Shown here piece after piece: positions 1 to 8,289 of a stretch of DNA of 64,000 bases. Below the pieces are notes generated by a model. That model saw only the letters and a program-made list of their open reading frames with translations, searched no databases and had not been told where the DNA came from. This stretch comes from an uncultured Gammaproteobacteria bacterium (GTDB lineage: Bacteria > Pseudomonadota > Gammaproteobacteria > Eutrophobiales > Eutrophobiaceae). The stretch is from contig CALSRS010000001.1 of the NCBI GenBank assembly GCA_943788815.1, forward strand, positions 744,001 to 808,000, given 5' to 3'. The number at the start of each line of letters is the position of its first letter. Position 1 is the first letter of the stretch. A program made the position numbers and the translations under genes.

Positions 1-234
1 AAACAGATAATCCACATCAATTCCTTCACGCTGGGATGGACATATAATGCCAATCTTACTTGTAAGTGGATGTGCCCCACCCAATCCATCAATTTGTCTG
101 GCGTCACCTCCACCCATGACGGCAAGCAAGACCTTGTTACGTAAGGCTTCATCTTCGGGTAAATCTGATGCGAGGAAATATACGCCTTTTGAACTGCCTC
201 CGCGGAACTGCATGTAAGGTATGGCGGTCTGCAT
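1..234 (-). CDS. galD: 4-oxalomesaconate tautomerase (PrpF family), N-terminal part, cut by window edge
   Basis: The first 78 codons can be read on the minus strand from ATG at 234 and run off the left edge. The N-terminus contains IPYMQFRGGSSKGVYF and then VMGGGDARQIDGLGGAHPL, which are the characteristic openings of PrpF-fold isomerases, including the 4-oxalomesaconate tautomerase of the protocatechuate 4,5-cleavage pathway. That enzyme interconverts keto and enol forms of 4-oxalomesaconate. The gene lies 11 bp downstream of the DUF1932 dehydrogenase in the lig operon, which favours the tautomerase over other PrpF members such as the aconitate isomerase of propionate metabolism. The rest of the protein is outside the window. 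Confidence 0.85.
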   Translation of the reverse strand, partial: MQTAIPYMQFRGGSSKGVYFLASDLPEDEALRNKVLLAVMGGGDARQIDGLGGAHPLTSKIGIICPSQREGIDVDYLF

Positions 235-245
235 CGTTTACAAAT

Positions 246-1046
246 TTATTTTGAATTTATATGTGGAACAGGTGGCACGCCATTTTCGAGCACCCGCTGG
301 TGGCTCTCCACCGTTGAACGGGTCATGACAGGGTCCACTCCAAGTTCTTCCAGTAGTGCCATGGATGCCTGCATTTCATGTAAACGTCGAAGTGCATGGG
401 TCTGCGTCCCCGTAATTAGTCGAGATAGAACTTTTTCATTAGCAGATGTTAATTGGTCAGACAGGTTTTTCCATAACCATTCTTCGCAACCAGCCGCATA
501 CCCTGCCTGCATGGCTTCTACTACCAATGAGGCCAGGCCTTTCATCATGATGCTGCGTAATAACTTTCTGGTTGCTGCATCCCCCGGAATATCGCTAATA
601 GCTTCTACTGGAACTCCCAGTGGGGAAAATAGTGATACATAATGATCTGCCCCCGGTCCGGACGCCAATGCAGGTGTGCGCATGCCATTACCGGGAACGA
701 TAGTCATCAGGGCTATATCTGCAAAACGTAATCCCCTGGTACCGGCGATATCAGCAAGTTCCATTTTGACTAAAGCAGAACTGGTGGAAAGGTCTGCGTA
801 TAAACTATCGGGTTTTATGGAATCCAGTGCCTGGCTAATAGCCGTAAGGGCATCTGCTGATGCTGTAATTCCCATTATGACATCGGCATCAATAACAGCT
901 TCATGGGGATCGCTAACCCGACGGACGCCATCAGGCGTTGTTACATCTGCTGGATCGAAACCGGTAACTTTAGCACCAGATTCTGCAAGATCCGCAGATA
1001 TTAATGCCCCTGCTTCTCCTAGACCAAAGACGGCAACTTTTAACAA
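246..1046 (-). CDS. NAD(P)-dependent oxidoreductase with C-terminal DUF1932 domain
   Basis: A 266-residue protein with an N-terminal Rossmann fold like 6-phosphogluconate and 3-hydroxyisobutyrate dehydrogenases: nucleotide-binding loop FGLGEAG at residues 7-13, then the ADLSTSS substrate-loop region. The C-terminal half matches the DUF1932 type (KLLRSIMMKGLASLVVEAM followed by the MEASMALLEELG-like segment). Family knowledge supports a 2-hydroxyacid dehydrogenase-like reaction, but the substrate is unknown. It sits between the lig genes and galD on the same strand, so a role in the lower protocatechuate 4,5-cleavage route is an inference from context. The ATG start has a purine-rich AGGAGAG sequence just upstream. 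Confidence 0.8.
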   Translation of the reverse strand: MLKVAVFGLGEAGALISADLAESGAKVTGFDPADVTTPDGVRRVSDPHEAVIDADVIMGITASADALTAISQALDSIKPDSLYADLSTSSALVKMELADIAGTRGLRFADIALMTIVPGNGMRTPALASGPGADHYVSLFSPLGVPVEAISDIPGDAATRKLLRSIMMKGLASLVVEAMQAGYAAGCEEWLWKNLSDQLTSANEKVLSRLITGTQTHALRRLHEMQASMALLEELGVDPVMTRSTVESHQRVLENGVPPVPHINSK

Positions 1047-1089
1047 TTCACTTCTCTCCTAGTCTCGAATATTTGAAACTACCATATTA

Positions 1090-1500
1090 CTACCTGTTTC
1101 GAACAAACCAGTGTAGTAATAGTACAAACACACCGACCAGAATAGCGCTTAAGCCATTTCTAAATGACTCATATTCCCCGCCCAGGATGGCATCACCAGG
1201 GTTTGCAGGAGAATAATAAACCACTACCCTTTCTTCTAACAGCTGCGTTGGTTTGCTTCAGGAATATTTTTTTCACTACCGTTGCTTACAAAATAATTAT
1301 TGCCTACATGATAAGCGACCAGTAAAGAATAGCACTCGCCTACTCCCTTACCACAGGCCATGGTATGACGTTCAAAATCAACGACGACACCTTCAGTTTT
1401 ATCCCAGTTGATAGAATAATAGGTGGCCTTGGCCACATTTTACCCACCCCATAACAGTACACATATACCACCAATAAAGAGTACCTTGATATTTTGTTCA
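1090..1500 (-). pseudogene. decayed DUF3592-type membrane protein gene
   Basis: Three pieces on the minus strand look like parts of one DUF3592 protein. The first encodes a hydrophobic segment (KVLFIGGICVLLWGG) ending in an in-frame TAA. The second, from a GTG at 1436, encodes TYYSINWDKTEGVVVDFE, typical of the extracytoplasmic part. The third, in another frame, encodes LEERVVVYYSPANPGDAIL followed by a C-terminal membrane helix and stop at 1090-1092. Restoring the family pattern needs the TAA removed and a one-base shift near 1240-1260. I read it as a pseudogene inside the lig operon. A 66-residue ORF (1236-1436) is what remains openly readable. Assignment rests on recognised family pattern only. 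Confidence 0.5.
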
Positions 1501-1548
1501 GGAACGGCTATTTAATTCCCTAATGGTGCAATACTTGTTTTTAATTCT

Positions 1549-2550
1549 TTAAGATTCTTTCTTATCGTTTTCCGAATCCATCATCTTCATGAAGGTCTCG
1601 TTGTATCGATCACCTTGCACAGTAGTATCATTGATCAATAGGTCGAGACGTTGAATCACTGTTGCACTCAACTTGATGTCACCGGCCTCGGCGTTTTCTT
1701 CAACATAAGTAACATGCTTGGTTCCGGGTATAGGAATAACCGTCTCGTCCCTGGACAATAACCAGGCCAGCGCCAGTTGTGCGGGGGTACAATTATTTTC
1801 ACTGGCAATTTTTTCATACTCTTCCAGCAAACTAAGATTTTGCTCGAAATTTTCTCCCAGAAACCGGGGCATAGTTAAACGTAAATCATCTTCACCTACT
1901 TTTGACATGTCCTGCAATTTTCCAGTCAAGAATCCACGTCCCAGGGGGCTGAACGGCACAAAGGTGATCCCCAGTTCATGACAGGTAGACAGGGCTTTTA
2001 ATTCAGGTATCCGTGTCCATAGGGAATACTCGGACTGCACGGCAGTTAAAGGATGGACTGCATGGGCCTTGCGTATGGTCTCCGATGATACTTCAGACAA
2101 GCCAATAGATTTAATCTTGCCTTCAGATACCAGATCGGCCAGTGCCCCCATGCTCTCCTCTATTGGGACTTTGGGATCACGACGATGTAAATAATAAAGA
2201 TCAATGACGTCAGTCTGTAAATTACGCAGGCTTTGTTCACAGATCTCTCTTACCTTTTCCGGCCTGCCATCCAGGGTTCGTTGCCCGGTTTCCTTGTCCC
2301 TGAACAATCCACACTTGCTGGCCAAAACGTATTCATTCCTGCGGTCTTTAAGGGTTTCACCTATTAATACTTCATTATGTTCATAGCCATAAAGTGAAGC
2401 CGTATCCAGCATGGTATACCCCACATCCAGAGCACGATGAAGGGCACGCTCTGACTCACTACGGTCTGCCTCCCCATAACTCTGAGACATGCTCATGCAC
2501 CCAAGCCCTAGTGCCGAAACCTCGAATTCGCCAAGTTTTCTCGTATGCAT
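1549..2550 (-). CDS. aldo/keto reductase
   Basis: A 333-residue NADP-dependent aldo/keto reductase of the bacterial AKR13-like type. The catalytic tetrad is visible: Asp49 in MLDTA, Tyr54 in SLYGYEHNE, Lys79 in LASKCG and His122 in YYLHRRD. The C-terminal cofactor region has IPIPGTKHVTYVEEN. It starts 5 bp after the end of ligC, so the two are almost certainly co-transcribed. Its substrate is not evident; reduction of an aldehyde or quinone formed during aromatic catabolism is a reasonable inference. AKR genes are not part of the canonical protocatechuate 4,5-cleavage set, so this could equally be a detoxification enzyme riding in the operon. Confidence 0.9.
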   Translation of the reverse strand: MHTRKLGEFEVSALGLGCMSMSQSYGEADRSESERALHRALDVGYTMLDTASLYGYEHNEVLIGETLKDRRNEYVLASKCGLFRDKETGQRTLDGRPEKVREICEQSLRNLQTDVIDLYYLHRRDPKVPIEESMGALADLVSEGKIKSIGLSEVSSETIRKAHAVHPLTAVQSEYSLWTRIPELKALSTCHELGITFVPFSPLGRGFLTGKLQDMSKVGEDDLRLTMPRFLGENFEQNLSLLEEYEKIASENNCTPAQLALAWLLSRDETVIPIPGTKHVTYVEENAEAGDIKLSATVIQRLDLLINDTTVQGDRYNETFMKMMDSENDKKES

Positions 2551-2555
2551 AATTC

Positions 2556-3506
2556 TTATCCTGCTGCTTTCAGTTGTTGTTCTGCTTCATGCATGATCTC
2601 CATCGTGCGCATAAGCTGGTCTACACTGGCATTGGGTTCCCTGCCTTCCTTAATCGCGGCAATAAATTCTCGGTCCTGTAATTCAAACCCATTCATTGAT
2701 ACATCAACCTTGGATACATCAATGGGATTATCTTTACCGTCCGTCAGGTCATCATATACGGCAATGTATGTGCCGTTATCACAGATATACCTGAACCATG
2801 ATCCTAGCGGACCATCATTATTAAATGACAGTGACAAGGTACAAATAGGCCCGGAAGGAACCTTTAAGCCGATATTCATATCCATAGCGATATTCAGTTC
2901 CGGGTGTATCGGTCCTTGCATTGCGGTCACCAGATTTGCCTGCTCACCGGCCTGGTATTGAAACAGATCTATAGTATGTGCAGCATGATGCCATAGAAGA
3001 TGATCTGTCCAGCTTCGTGGATTACCCAGGGCATTTATATTTTTGCGGCGGAAAAAATAGGTTTGTACACACAGTTGCTGAATTTTGAGTTCGCCCGCCT
3101 GGATCTTGTTATGTATCCATTGATGCGATGGATTAAAACGTCGGGTATGCCCACCCATGGCAACCAGTCCCGTGTCTTTTTGGGCAGCCTGTAATGCTCG
3201 TGCATCTTCTAACGTGTCTGCAATCGGCACCTCAACTTCCACATGTTTACCGGCCTTTAGACAATGAATAGCCTGTTTTGCATGCATCGGCGTAGGCGAA
3301 CCTATGATGACTGCTTCAACACCAGGTTGGTTTATCCCTTCATCCAGGTCTAATGTCCAGAATGGGATACCATGTTTTTCCGCAGTCTCTTTGGTATCTG
3401 CCTCAACGCCACCTACCAGAGAGACAACTTCAGCCTCTTCGATATTTGCCAGACCATCCAGGTGTTTATTGGATATGGCACCCTCGCCTACGACACAGAT
3501 CTTCAT
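2556..3506 (-). CDS. ligC: 4-carboxy-2-hydroxymuconate-6-semialdehyde dehydrogenase
   Basis: A 316-residue Gfo/Idh/MocA-fold oxidoreductase, the usual length of LigC. N-terminal Rossmann loop VVGEGAISNKH at residues 5-15, then the EVPIAD segment with the conserved family position of EKP, then the diagnostic LigC stretches GHTRRFNPSHQWIHNKI, VQTYFFRRKN, RSWTDHLLWHHAAHT and SFNNDGPLGSWFRYICDNG. LigC oxidises the hemiacetal of the ring-cleavage product to 2-pyrone-4,6-dicarboxylate with NAD(P). Upstream, AAGGAGGT about 8 bp from the ATG is a strong ribosome-binding site. It is separated from ligB by a short inverted-repeat element. Resemblance to the Sphingobium LigC sequence I know is extensive, so the assignment is firm. 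Confidence 0.93.
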   Translation of the reverse strand: MKICVVGEGAISNKHLDGLANIEEAEVVSLVGGVEADTKETAEKHGIPFWTLDLDEGINQPGVEAVIIGSPTPMHAKQAIHCLKAGKHVEVEVPIADTLEDARALQAAQKDTGLVAMGGHTRRFNPSHQWIHNKIQAGELKIQQLCVQTYFFRRKNINALGNPRSWTDHLLWHHAAHTIDLFQYQAGEQANLVTAMQGPIHPELNIAMDMNIGLKVPSGPICTLSLSFNNDGPLGSWFRYICDNGTYIAVYDDLTDGKDNPIDVSKVDVSMNGFELQDREFIAAIKEGREPNASVDQLMRTMEIMHEAEQQLKAAG

Positions 3507-3533
3507 TACGACAACCTCCTTATTTAAAAAAAT

Positions 3534-3647
3534 TAGACAGGATTTACAAGATTAACATGATTTATTTTTTAATTGTTTTTGCTGCAGACTAATTCGTTAT
3601 TCTATTTTTTATAAAAGGATTATTTTTTATCTTGTAAATCCTGTCTA
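3534..3647. repeat. 114-bp element with perfect 19-bp terminal inverted repeats
   Basis: The left arm tagacaggatttacaagat (3534-3552) is the exact reverse complement of 3629-3647, enclosing 76 bp of very AT-rich DNA. The right arm abuts the ligB stop codon (TAA at 3648-3650 on the minus strand). The element fills most of the ligB-ligC gap. It could be a non-autonomous MITE-like insertion or a large hairpin acting as terminator, attenuator or RNA processing site inside the operon. I saw no second copy in the window and no clear target-site duplication. Confidence 0.75.
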
Positions 3648-4487
3648 TTAAACATTTTCGAGAATAATGTTTCCTATTGCAGTATTAGACCCTGGGACAT
3701 GATAGAAACGGTAGACTTCTTTTACATTATCGTTAAGTGTCCCGCGCATGATCAACCACATCACCATTTCTATACCCTCGGCACCGGTTTCTCGCATATA
3801 TTCCACATGGTCAAGCTGCACCAGCCGTTTAACATCTCCAGACAGGTCATCCAGAAAACGATTGTCCCATTCTCTATTTATCATTCCTGCGCGTTCACCA
3901 TGTAACTGATGAGACATGCCCCCTGTGCCCATGACAACCACGTTCAAGTCATCATCAAAATTTTCGACTGCCTTTTTGATCGCCCTACCCAGATTGAAAC
4001 AACGATTGCCAGTTGGAGGGGGATACTGGACAACATTTACTGCCAGAGGGATGACCTTAAATGGCCAGGCTTCAGGCTGACCACACATCAAACTGAGCGG
4101 TACTGTCAAACCATGATCAACCGCCATTTCATTAATTATAGTTAGATCAAATTCATCAAAAATTAATGATTCAGCCAGGTGTCTTGACAACTCAAGATGA
4201 CCATGAACATCCGGTACTGGTCTAGGCCCCCAACCTTCATCTGCAGGAGGATAGAGATCTGTCACCCCCAATGAAAACGTTGGCACAACGTCCAGTCCAA
4301 AGGCAGTACCATGATCGTTATAAACGAGGATGACCACATCGGGATTAGTCTCCGCTAACCATTGTTTGGATTTTTCATAACCATCAAAAATGGGTTTCCA
4401 GTATGGCTCTTCTGATTTCCCCAGATCCAATGCGGCACCAATGGCAGGCACATGAGATGTTCCAACCCCTGCGAGTATTTTAGCCAT
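3648..4487 (-). CDS. ligB: protocatechuate 4,5-dioxygenase, beta (catalytic) subunit
   Basis: The extradiol class III dioxygenase subunit, 279 residues from the ATG at 4487. This start, rather than the longer frame to 4535, gives the canonical opening MAKILAGVGTSHVPAIG and follows CGGAGAA. Iron ligands of the family are at the expected places: His12 in GTSH, His59 in YNDHGTAFG and Glu240 in GAEGIEM; the acid-base His193 lies in GTGGMSHQLHG. With LigA it opens protocatechuate between C4 and C5 to give 4-carboxy-2-hydroxymuconate semialdehyde in the cytoplasm. The start codon overlaps the end of ligA by 8 bp, indicating translational coupling. Confidence 0.95.
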   Translation of the reverse strand: MAKILAGVGTSHVPAIGAALDLGKSEEPYWKPIFDGYEKSKQWLAETNPDVVILVYNDHGTAFGLDVVPTFSLGVTDLYPPADEGWGPRPVPDVHGHLELSRHLAESLIFDEFDLTIINEMAVDHGLTVPLSLMCGQPEAWPFKVIPLAVNVVQYPPPTGNRCFNLGRAIKKAVENFDDDLNVVVMGTGGMSHQLHGERAGMINREWDNRFLDDLSGDVKRLVQLDHVEYMRETGAEGIEMVMWLIMRGTLNDNVKEVYRFYHVPGSNTAIGNIILENV

Positions 4488-4875
4488 CACTATTCTCCGA
4501 GATACTGCGGTTACCTTCTGGTGCACGACCACCATTAATCATCATTTGGGCATAGTCTTCCTGCTTCATCCCGCACATTTCACCGGCGATATACTGAAAT
4601 GAATGCCCCAGGGTTGCACCAATTTTAGATGTATAATAAATATTTCCGCCGAGTTTGATCATTCCCAGCCAATCTCTATCAAGCACCGCCTGACGTTGTT
4701 CATCAGTCATAGGGTATTTTTTCAGATAGGCCATTTCATCTGCGAGAAACTCTTTTCTATTATTCTCTTTGAGTAATGACATACAGAACATATTTAAATG
4801 ATAACCACGATGGGATCGTTCAAAATCAAAAACATAGGTGCCCGGTATGTCATCATATTTACGAGGCTTTCGCAT
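4480..4875 (-). CDS. ligA: protocatechuate 4,5-dioxygenase, alpha subunit
   Basis: A 131-residue LigA-type small subunit. The helical LigA domain is recognisable in NRKEFLADEMAYLKKYPMTD, QRQAVLDRDWLGMIKLGGN and the iron-site lid region YIAGEMCGMKQEDYAQMM. In this enzyme the alpha subunit closes the active-site cavity of LigB. It is the first gene of the minus-strand lig operon; the 227-bp gap upstream must hold the operon promoter. The ATG at 4875 follows AGGGAGAA. Length fits free-standing LigA proteins (about 130-140 residues). Confidence 0.93.
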   Translation of the reverse strand: MRKPRKYDDIPGTYVFDFERSHRGYHLNMFCMSLLKENNRKEFLADEMAYLKKYPMTDEQRQAVLDRDWLGMIKLGGNIYYTSKIGATLGHSFQYIAGEMCGMKQEDYAQMMINGGRAPEGNRSISENSDG

Positions 4876-5102
4876 TAAACATTCTCCCTATCTGTTTAAT
4901 ATATTTTTTAATTATATTGATTGAATCATTTCCCTACACTCATTTTTATTATCAGGAAATGTAATATAACTGCTAGTTTTTATTATATATTTTTATCCTA
5001 TACACGTCATGTGAAAAGCAATTTATCAAGCGGATTTTAATTGTTTTAACACACTATTTCGTTTTTTTCAGGAAGTATGTTGCTTTCTTTTCCCCGGGGG
5101 AT

Positions 5103-5981
5103 TCAAGTTGACGCTCGCCTGGCCAGATATATTCCGAATAAAACCACAACCCCTCCTGCTATTTGTAACTCTGTGAGAACCTCTGAAAATAAAATCCATG
5201 CCATACCAGCTGCTGCGACAGGTTGTACCAGCAGACTGACGGAAGAATAAGCAGTAGATAAATGCGCCAGTGCATAAGCGATCAGACCCTGGCCACCAAT
5301 ATGTGATATCCATGCTAGTGCGAATAAAATTATCCAGCCAGTGGATGTTTGTGGTATCAAAACATCCCCGGATAACAGGCTAACAGGAAGTAAAATCAAA
5401 GCAGCCGAAAGTGAACTCCAGAACATAATCAAAATGGTGCCGTGCGTTCCCCTGAGCTTGCCCACTGATGATAAATAAGCTGCGTAAAATACTGCCGCCA
5501 TCACACCCAGAGCGTCTCCTAAAAGATAATTTCCACCAGCGCCTGCACTAGTACCCATAAGTATGATCATTCCTACGGTGGATATAATTAGCGAAAGTAT
5601 AAACAAGCGACTAAACCGTTCATGAAAAAGAAAAAACGCGGCTAGTGTTACAAATATGGGAGCAAAGTTGGCAAATAGTGTGGCATTCGCAACGGTAGTA
5701 TAAATAATGGACCAATGCCAAAAACCTAAGTCGCCGGCAAAAAAGATTCCGGGCAATGAAAGGAATAATACATCACGTTTGTTAAATTTAATTCTTAATG
5801 AAAGTGGCGATGTTCTATCTGTAACTGCGATCCAGATAAATAATACCGGCACACATAAAATGACACGGTAAAATGCAGTGGCACTCGGTGCCAATTCACT
5901 TAGTCTTACAAAGATTGGAGCCAGGGAGATCCCCAATGCACCCAGGGTCAATGACAAATAGGCTTTTTGATTAGTCGTCAA
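5103..5981 (-). CDS. DMT-superfamily transporter (two EamA domains)
   Basis: A 292-residue inner-membrane protein with about ten predicted hydrophobic helices arranged as two EamA repeats (LGALGISLAPIFVRLSELAP in the first, GDALGVMAAVFYAAYLSSVG opening the second). The family exports metabolites such as amino acids or purines; the substrate here cannot be told. The reading frame opens with a TTG codon at 5981, giving MTTNQKAYLSL; no convincing ribosome-binding site precedes it, so the start is uncertain. It is transcribed in the same direction as the lig operon but is separated from ligA by 227 bp, so membership of that operon is unlikely. Confidence 0.85.
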   Translation of the reverse strand: MTTNQKAYLSLTLGALGISLAPIFVRLSELAPSATAFYRVILCVPVLFIWIAVTDRTSPLSLRIKFNKRDVLFLSLPGIFFAGDLGFWHWSIIYTTVANATLFANFAPIFVTLAAFFLFHERFSRLFILSLIISTVGMIILMGTSAGAGGNYLLGDALGVMAAVFYAAYLSSVGKLRGTHGTILIMFWSSLSAALILLPVSLLSGDVLIPQTSTGWIILFALAWISHIGGQGLIAYALAHLSTAYSSVSLLVQPVAAAGMAWILFSEVLTELQIAGGVVVLFGIYLARRAST

Positions 5982-6119
5982 TGGAGAGGAACAAAATTAA
6001 TGCAAGGCATCGAATGCATGAAAAAAACATCTCTAATATAATCCTGATATTTGAAATAAAACTTAGCTGCAAGATCAGCCTGAATAAATAATATAACAAA
6101 TCAATATAAATGATTTTCT

Positions 6120-7127
6120 TTGAAATTTCTGTATATTAAAAATCCTATGTGCTCGTTTTTAACACCTAAATTTTCATCTGCCTTTAAAAGGATAATATTT
6201 AGTTTATTATTTGCCTTCCTCACAGCCTGTAGTAATGAGTCCGCTAATAATCAAACGGAACTTCGATTTATGGCCGCTGAACAATCAGGGGCCTGGTATC
6301 CCCTTGCAGTGGGCATAACACAGATTATGAAGCGGGAAATGCCAGACCTGGCAAATGTCAGTATCCTGCCTGGCGGTGGCATCTCCAATGTCATCGGGAT
6401 AGACAATGGGATGGCTCAGATAGGTTTTTCCCAGGCATCATCCGTAATCGATGCCATCGCCGGCAACCCACCATTTAAAAACAGCATATCAAACATCAGC
6501 TATCTTCTTTCCCTGTTTCCACATAAGACACATATTATTGTGCTTGCTGATGCGGGTGTGAATACAATTGATGACCTTGTGGGAAAACGAATTAATGTTG
6601 GTACCAAGGGGCTGTTAACAGAAGATATTGCACGACGTATCCTCGATGCCTATGGTATGAGTTATGACGATATGAGTAGTGTGCAGAACCTGTCATTTTC
6701 AGATTCAGTTGTACAAATGAAAGATGGGCGTCTGGATGCATTATTCTGGACCTCGCCAGCACCATTTGCTGTGTTATCCGATCTTAGCCTGTCTATAGAC
6801 ATAAAATTTTTAAGCCTGCCTGAAGATAAAATTCAGACATTATCTGCTAACAACCTGGGACTAAGCCGTGCAATTATTGCTGCGGGAACTTACAAAGGAG
6901 CTGAACAGGACATCATTACTATTTCCTCTCCCATCGTATTGATAACGAATAATCAAACTACAGAAGATATTGCCTATTTTGCCACCAAGAGTGTGTTTGA
7001 AAACCTGGAAGAGTTAAGGTTAATTTCTCCTTATTTGAAGGATATGGACCAGACTGATCTTATGCGTGACCTTGCAATACCTATGCATCCTGGCGCAAAA
7101 AAATACCTGACTGAAATAAACCAGTAA
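6120..7127 (+). CDS. TAXI-family TRAP-type solute-binding lipoprotein
   Basis: A 335-residue exported protein. A lipoprotein signal ends in FLTACSN, with Cys as the predicted lipidated residue. The mature part fits the TAXI family: RFMAAEQSGAWYPLAVGI, the ILPGGGISNVIGIDNG segment, and VGKRINVGTKG. Such proteins capture carboxylates for TRAP transporters. No DctQ/DctM-type membrane partners are nearby, so it is an orphan here. The ATG at 6120 gives a long N-region; an internal ATG at 6147 (MCSFLT) would give a more compact signal peptide. It is divergent from the DMT gene. Confidence 0.82.
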   Translation: MKFLYIKNPMCSFLTPKFSSAFKRIIFSLLFAFLTACSNESANNQTELRFMAAEQSGAWYPLAVGITQIMKREMPDLANVSILPGGGISNVIGIDNGMAQIGFSQASSVIDAIAGNPPFKNSISNISYLLSLFPHKTHIIVLADAGVNTIDDLVGKRINVGTKGLLTEDIARRILDAYGMSYDDMSSVQNLSFSDSVVQMKDGRLDALFWTSPAPFAVLSDLSLSIDIKFLSLPEDKIQTLSANNLGLSRAIIAAGTYKGAEQDIITISSPIVLITNNQTTEDIAYFATKSVFENLEELRLISPYLKDMDQTDLMRDLAIPMHPGAKKYLTEINQ

Positions 7128-7244
7128 TGCTAGAGTAAATATTTACCATAAATCTGGCCGCTTGCAGATAAATATTGCCTTTAGTATTCTTGATTCATCA
7201 CAGCTGAATTTCACCATAAAAACTAAATACAGGAGTTATCTTTC

Positions 7245-8243
7245 ATGCCCAATCTCAAGTTAAGCGTTGGATGTGGTCCATATGACCGTACCGAAGCATT
7301 GCGCAGTGGTATTGTCCAACCTGAAGGCATCGATCTCACTTATGTCCCTATCAAGTCACCACCGGAAGTCTTTGCACGCATGGTCAAACATAATGCATTT
7401 GATTTCTCCGAAATGTCGACCTCCATGTATCTCACCTTGAGAGCAAAAAATGAATTTCCATTTATCGCCTTACCGGTTTTCCCATCCAGGGTATTCAGAC
7501 ATGGATTTATTTTCATTAACAAGAACTCCGGGATCAAGTCACCCAGGGATCTGGAAGGTAAAAAAATTGGAGTCCCCGAATACCGGCAAACAGCCGCTAT
7601 CTGGATCCGAGGAATATTGCAACATGAATACGGTGTGGATATGGACACCATACACTGGTATGAAGGTGGTGCTAATGTACCGAGGGAACCCGATGTACTG
7701 GACCTGAGACCAGACAGGGAAATCGACATTCAGTTTATCGGTCCAGAGAAGTCATTAAATGATATGCTGGCCGCTGGTGAAATAGATGCCATGATCGGCG
7801 CCCGTAAACCCGATTCACTGGACACCAGTGATGACGTTGGAAGACTCTTTCCCAACTATCGAGACGAGGAAAAAGCCTATTTCAAAAAGACCGGCATCTT
7901 CCCCATCATGCATACTCTGGTCATCAATGAAGAGCTCTATAAAAACCAACCCTGGGTGGCCGAAAGTGTATACAAGGCCTTCGTCGAGGCCAAGGCCTTG
8001 TGCCTCGAAGAAATGCGATTCTCTGGTACCATGCGTTATGCCCTGCCCTGGTTGTTTGCGGACATAGACGAGATGGACGAAGTATTTGGTGGTGATCCCT
8101 TTGCCTATGGGCTGGAACAAAACCGCCCTACCCTGGAGGCACTGATCACCTATTTACATGATCAAAAATTCCTGGCTGAGAAGGTCGCCATTGAAGACAT
8201 GTTTGTTCCCATGGTCACCAGTATGAAAAAACATGACCCTTGA
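7245..8243 (+). CDS. 4,5-dihydroxyphthalate decarboxylase-like protein (Pht5 family)
   Basis: A 332-residue protein with a periplasmic-binding-protein fold but no signal peptide, as in cytosolic Pht5-type decarboxylases. Recognisable stretches are KLSVGCGPYDRTEALRSG, the DFSEMSTSMYL segment, FPSRVFRHGFIFIN, and GKKIGVPEYRQTAAIWIRG. Pht5 converts 4,5-dihydroxyphthalate to protocatechuate, the substrate of LigAB encoded nearby. It is followed after 46 bp by the Rieske dioxygenase genes, suggesting one transcription unit. AGGAGTT precedes the ATG. The family contains many members of unproven activity, so the exact substrate should be treated as inferred. Confidence 0.75.
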   Translation: MPNLKLSVGCGPYDRTEALRSGIVQPEGIDLTYVPIKSPPEVFARMVKHNAFDFSEMSTSMYLTLRAKNEFPFIALPVFPSRVFRHGFIFINKNSGIKSPRDLEGKKIGVPEYRQTAAIWIRGILQHEYGVDMDTIHWYEGGANVPREPDVLDLRPDREIDIQFIGPEKSLNDMLAAGEIDAMIGARKPDSLDTSDDVGRLFPNYRDEEKAYFKKTGIFPIMHTLVINEELYKNQPWVAESVYKAFVEAKALCLEEMRFSGTMRYALPWLFADIDEMDEVFGGDPFAYGLEQNRPTLEALITYLHDQKFLAEKVAIEDMFVPMVTSMKKHDP

Positions 8244-8289
8244 TTAAATATTTTCCAATATATTATTAATCAGAGTACATTAATCATTG

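Noticed and set aside
7245-8243. ABC or TRAP solute-binding protein instead of a decarboxylase
   Set aside because: There is no signal peptide and no transporter gene beside it; the fold is shared, so the Pht5-type enzyme fits better, though activity is unproven.
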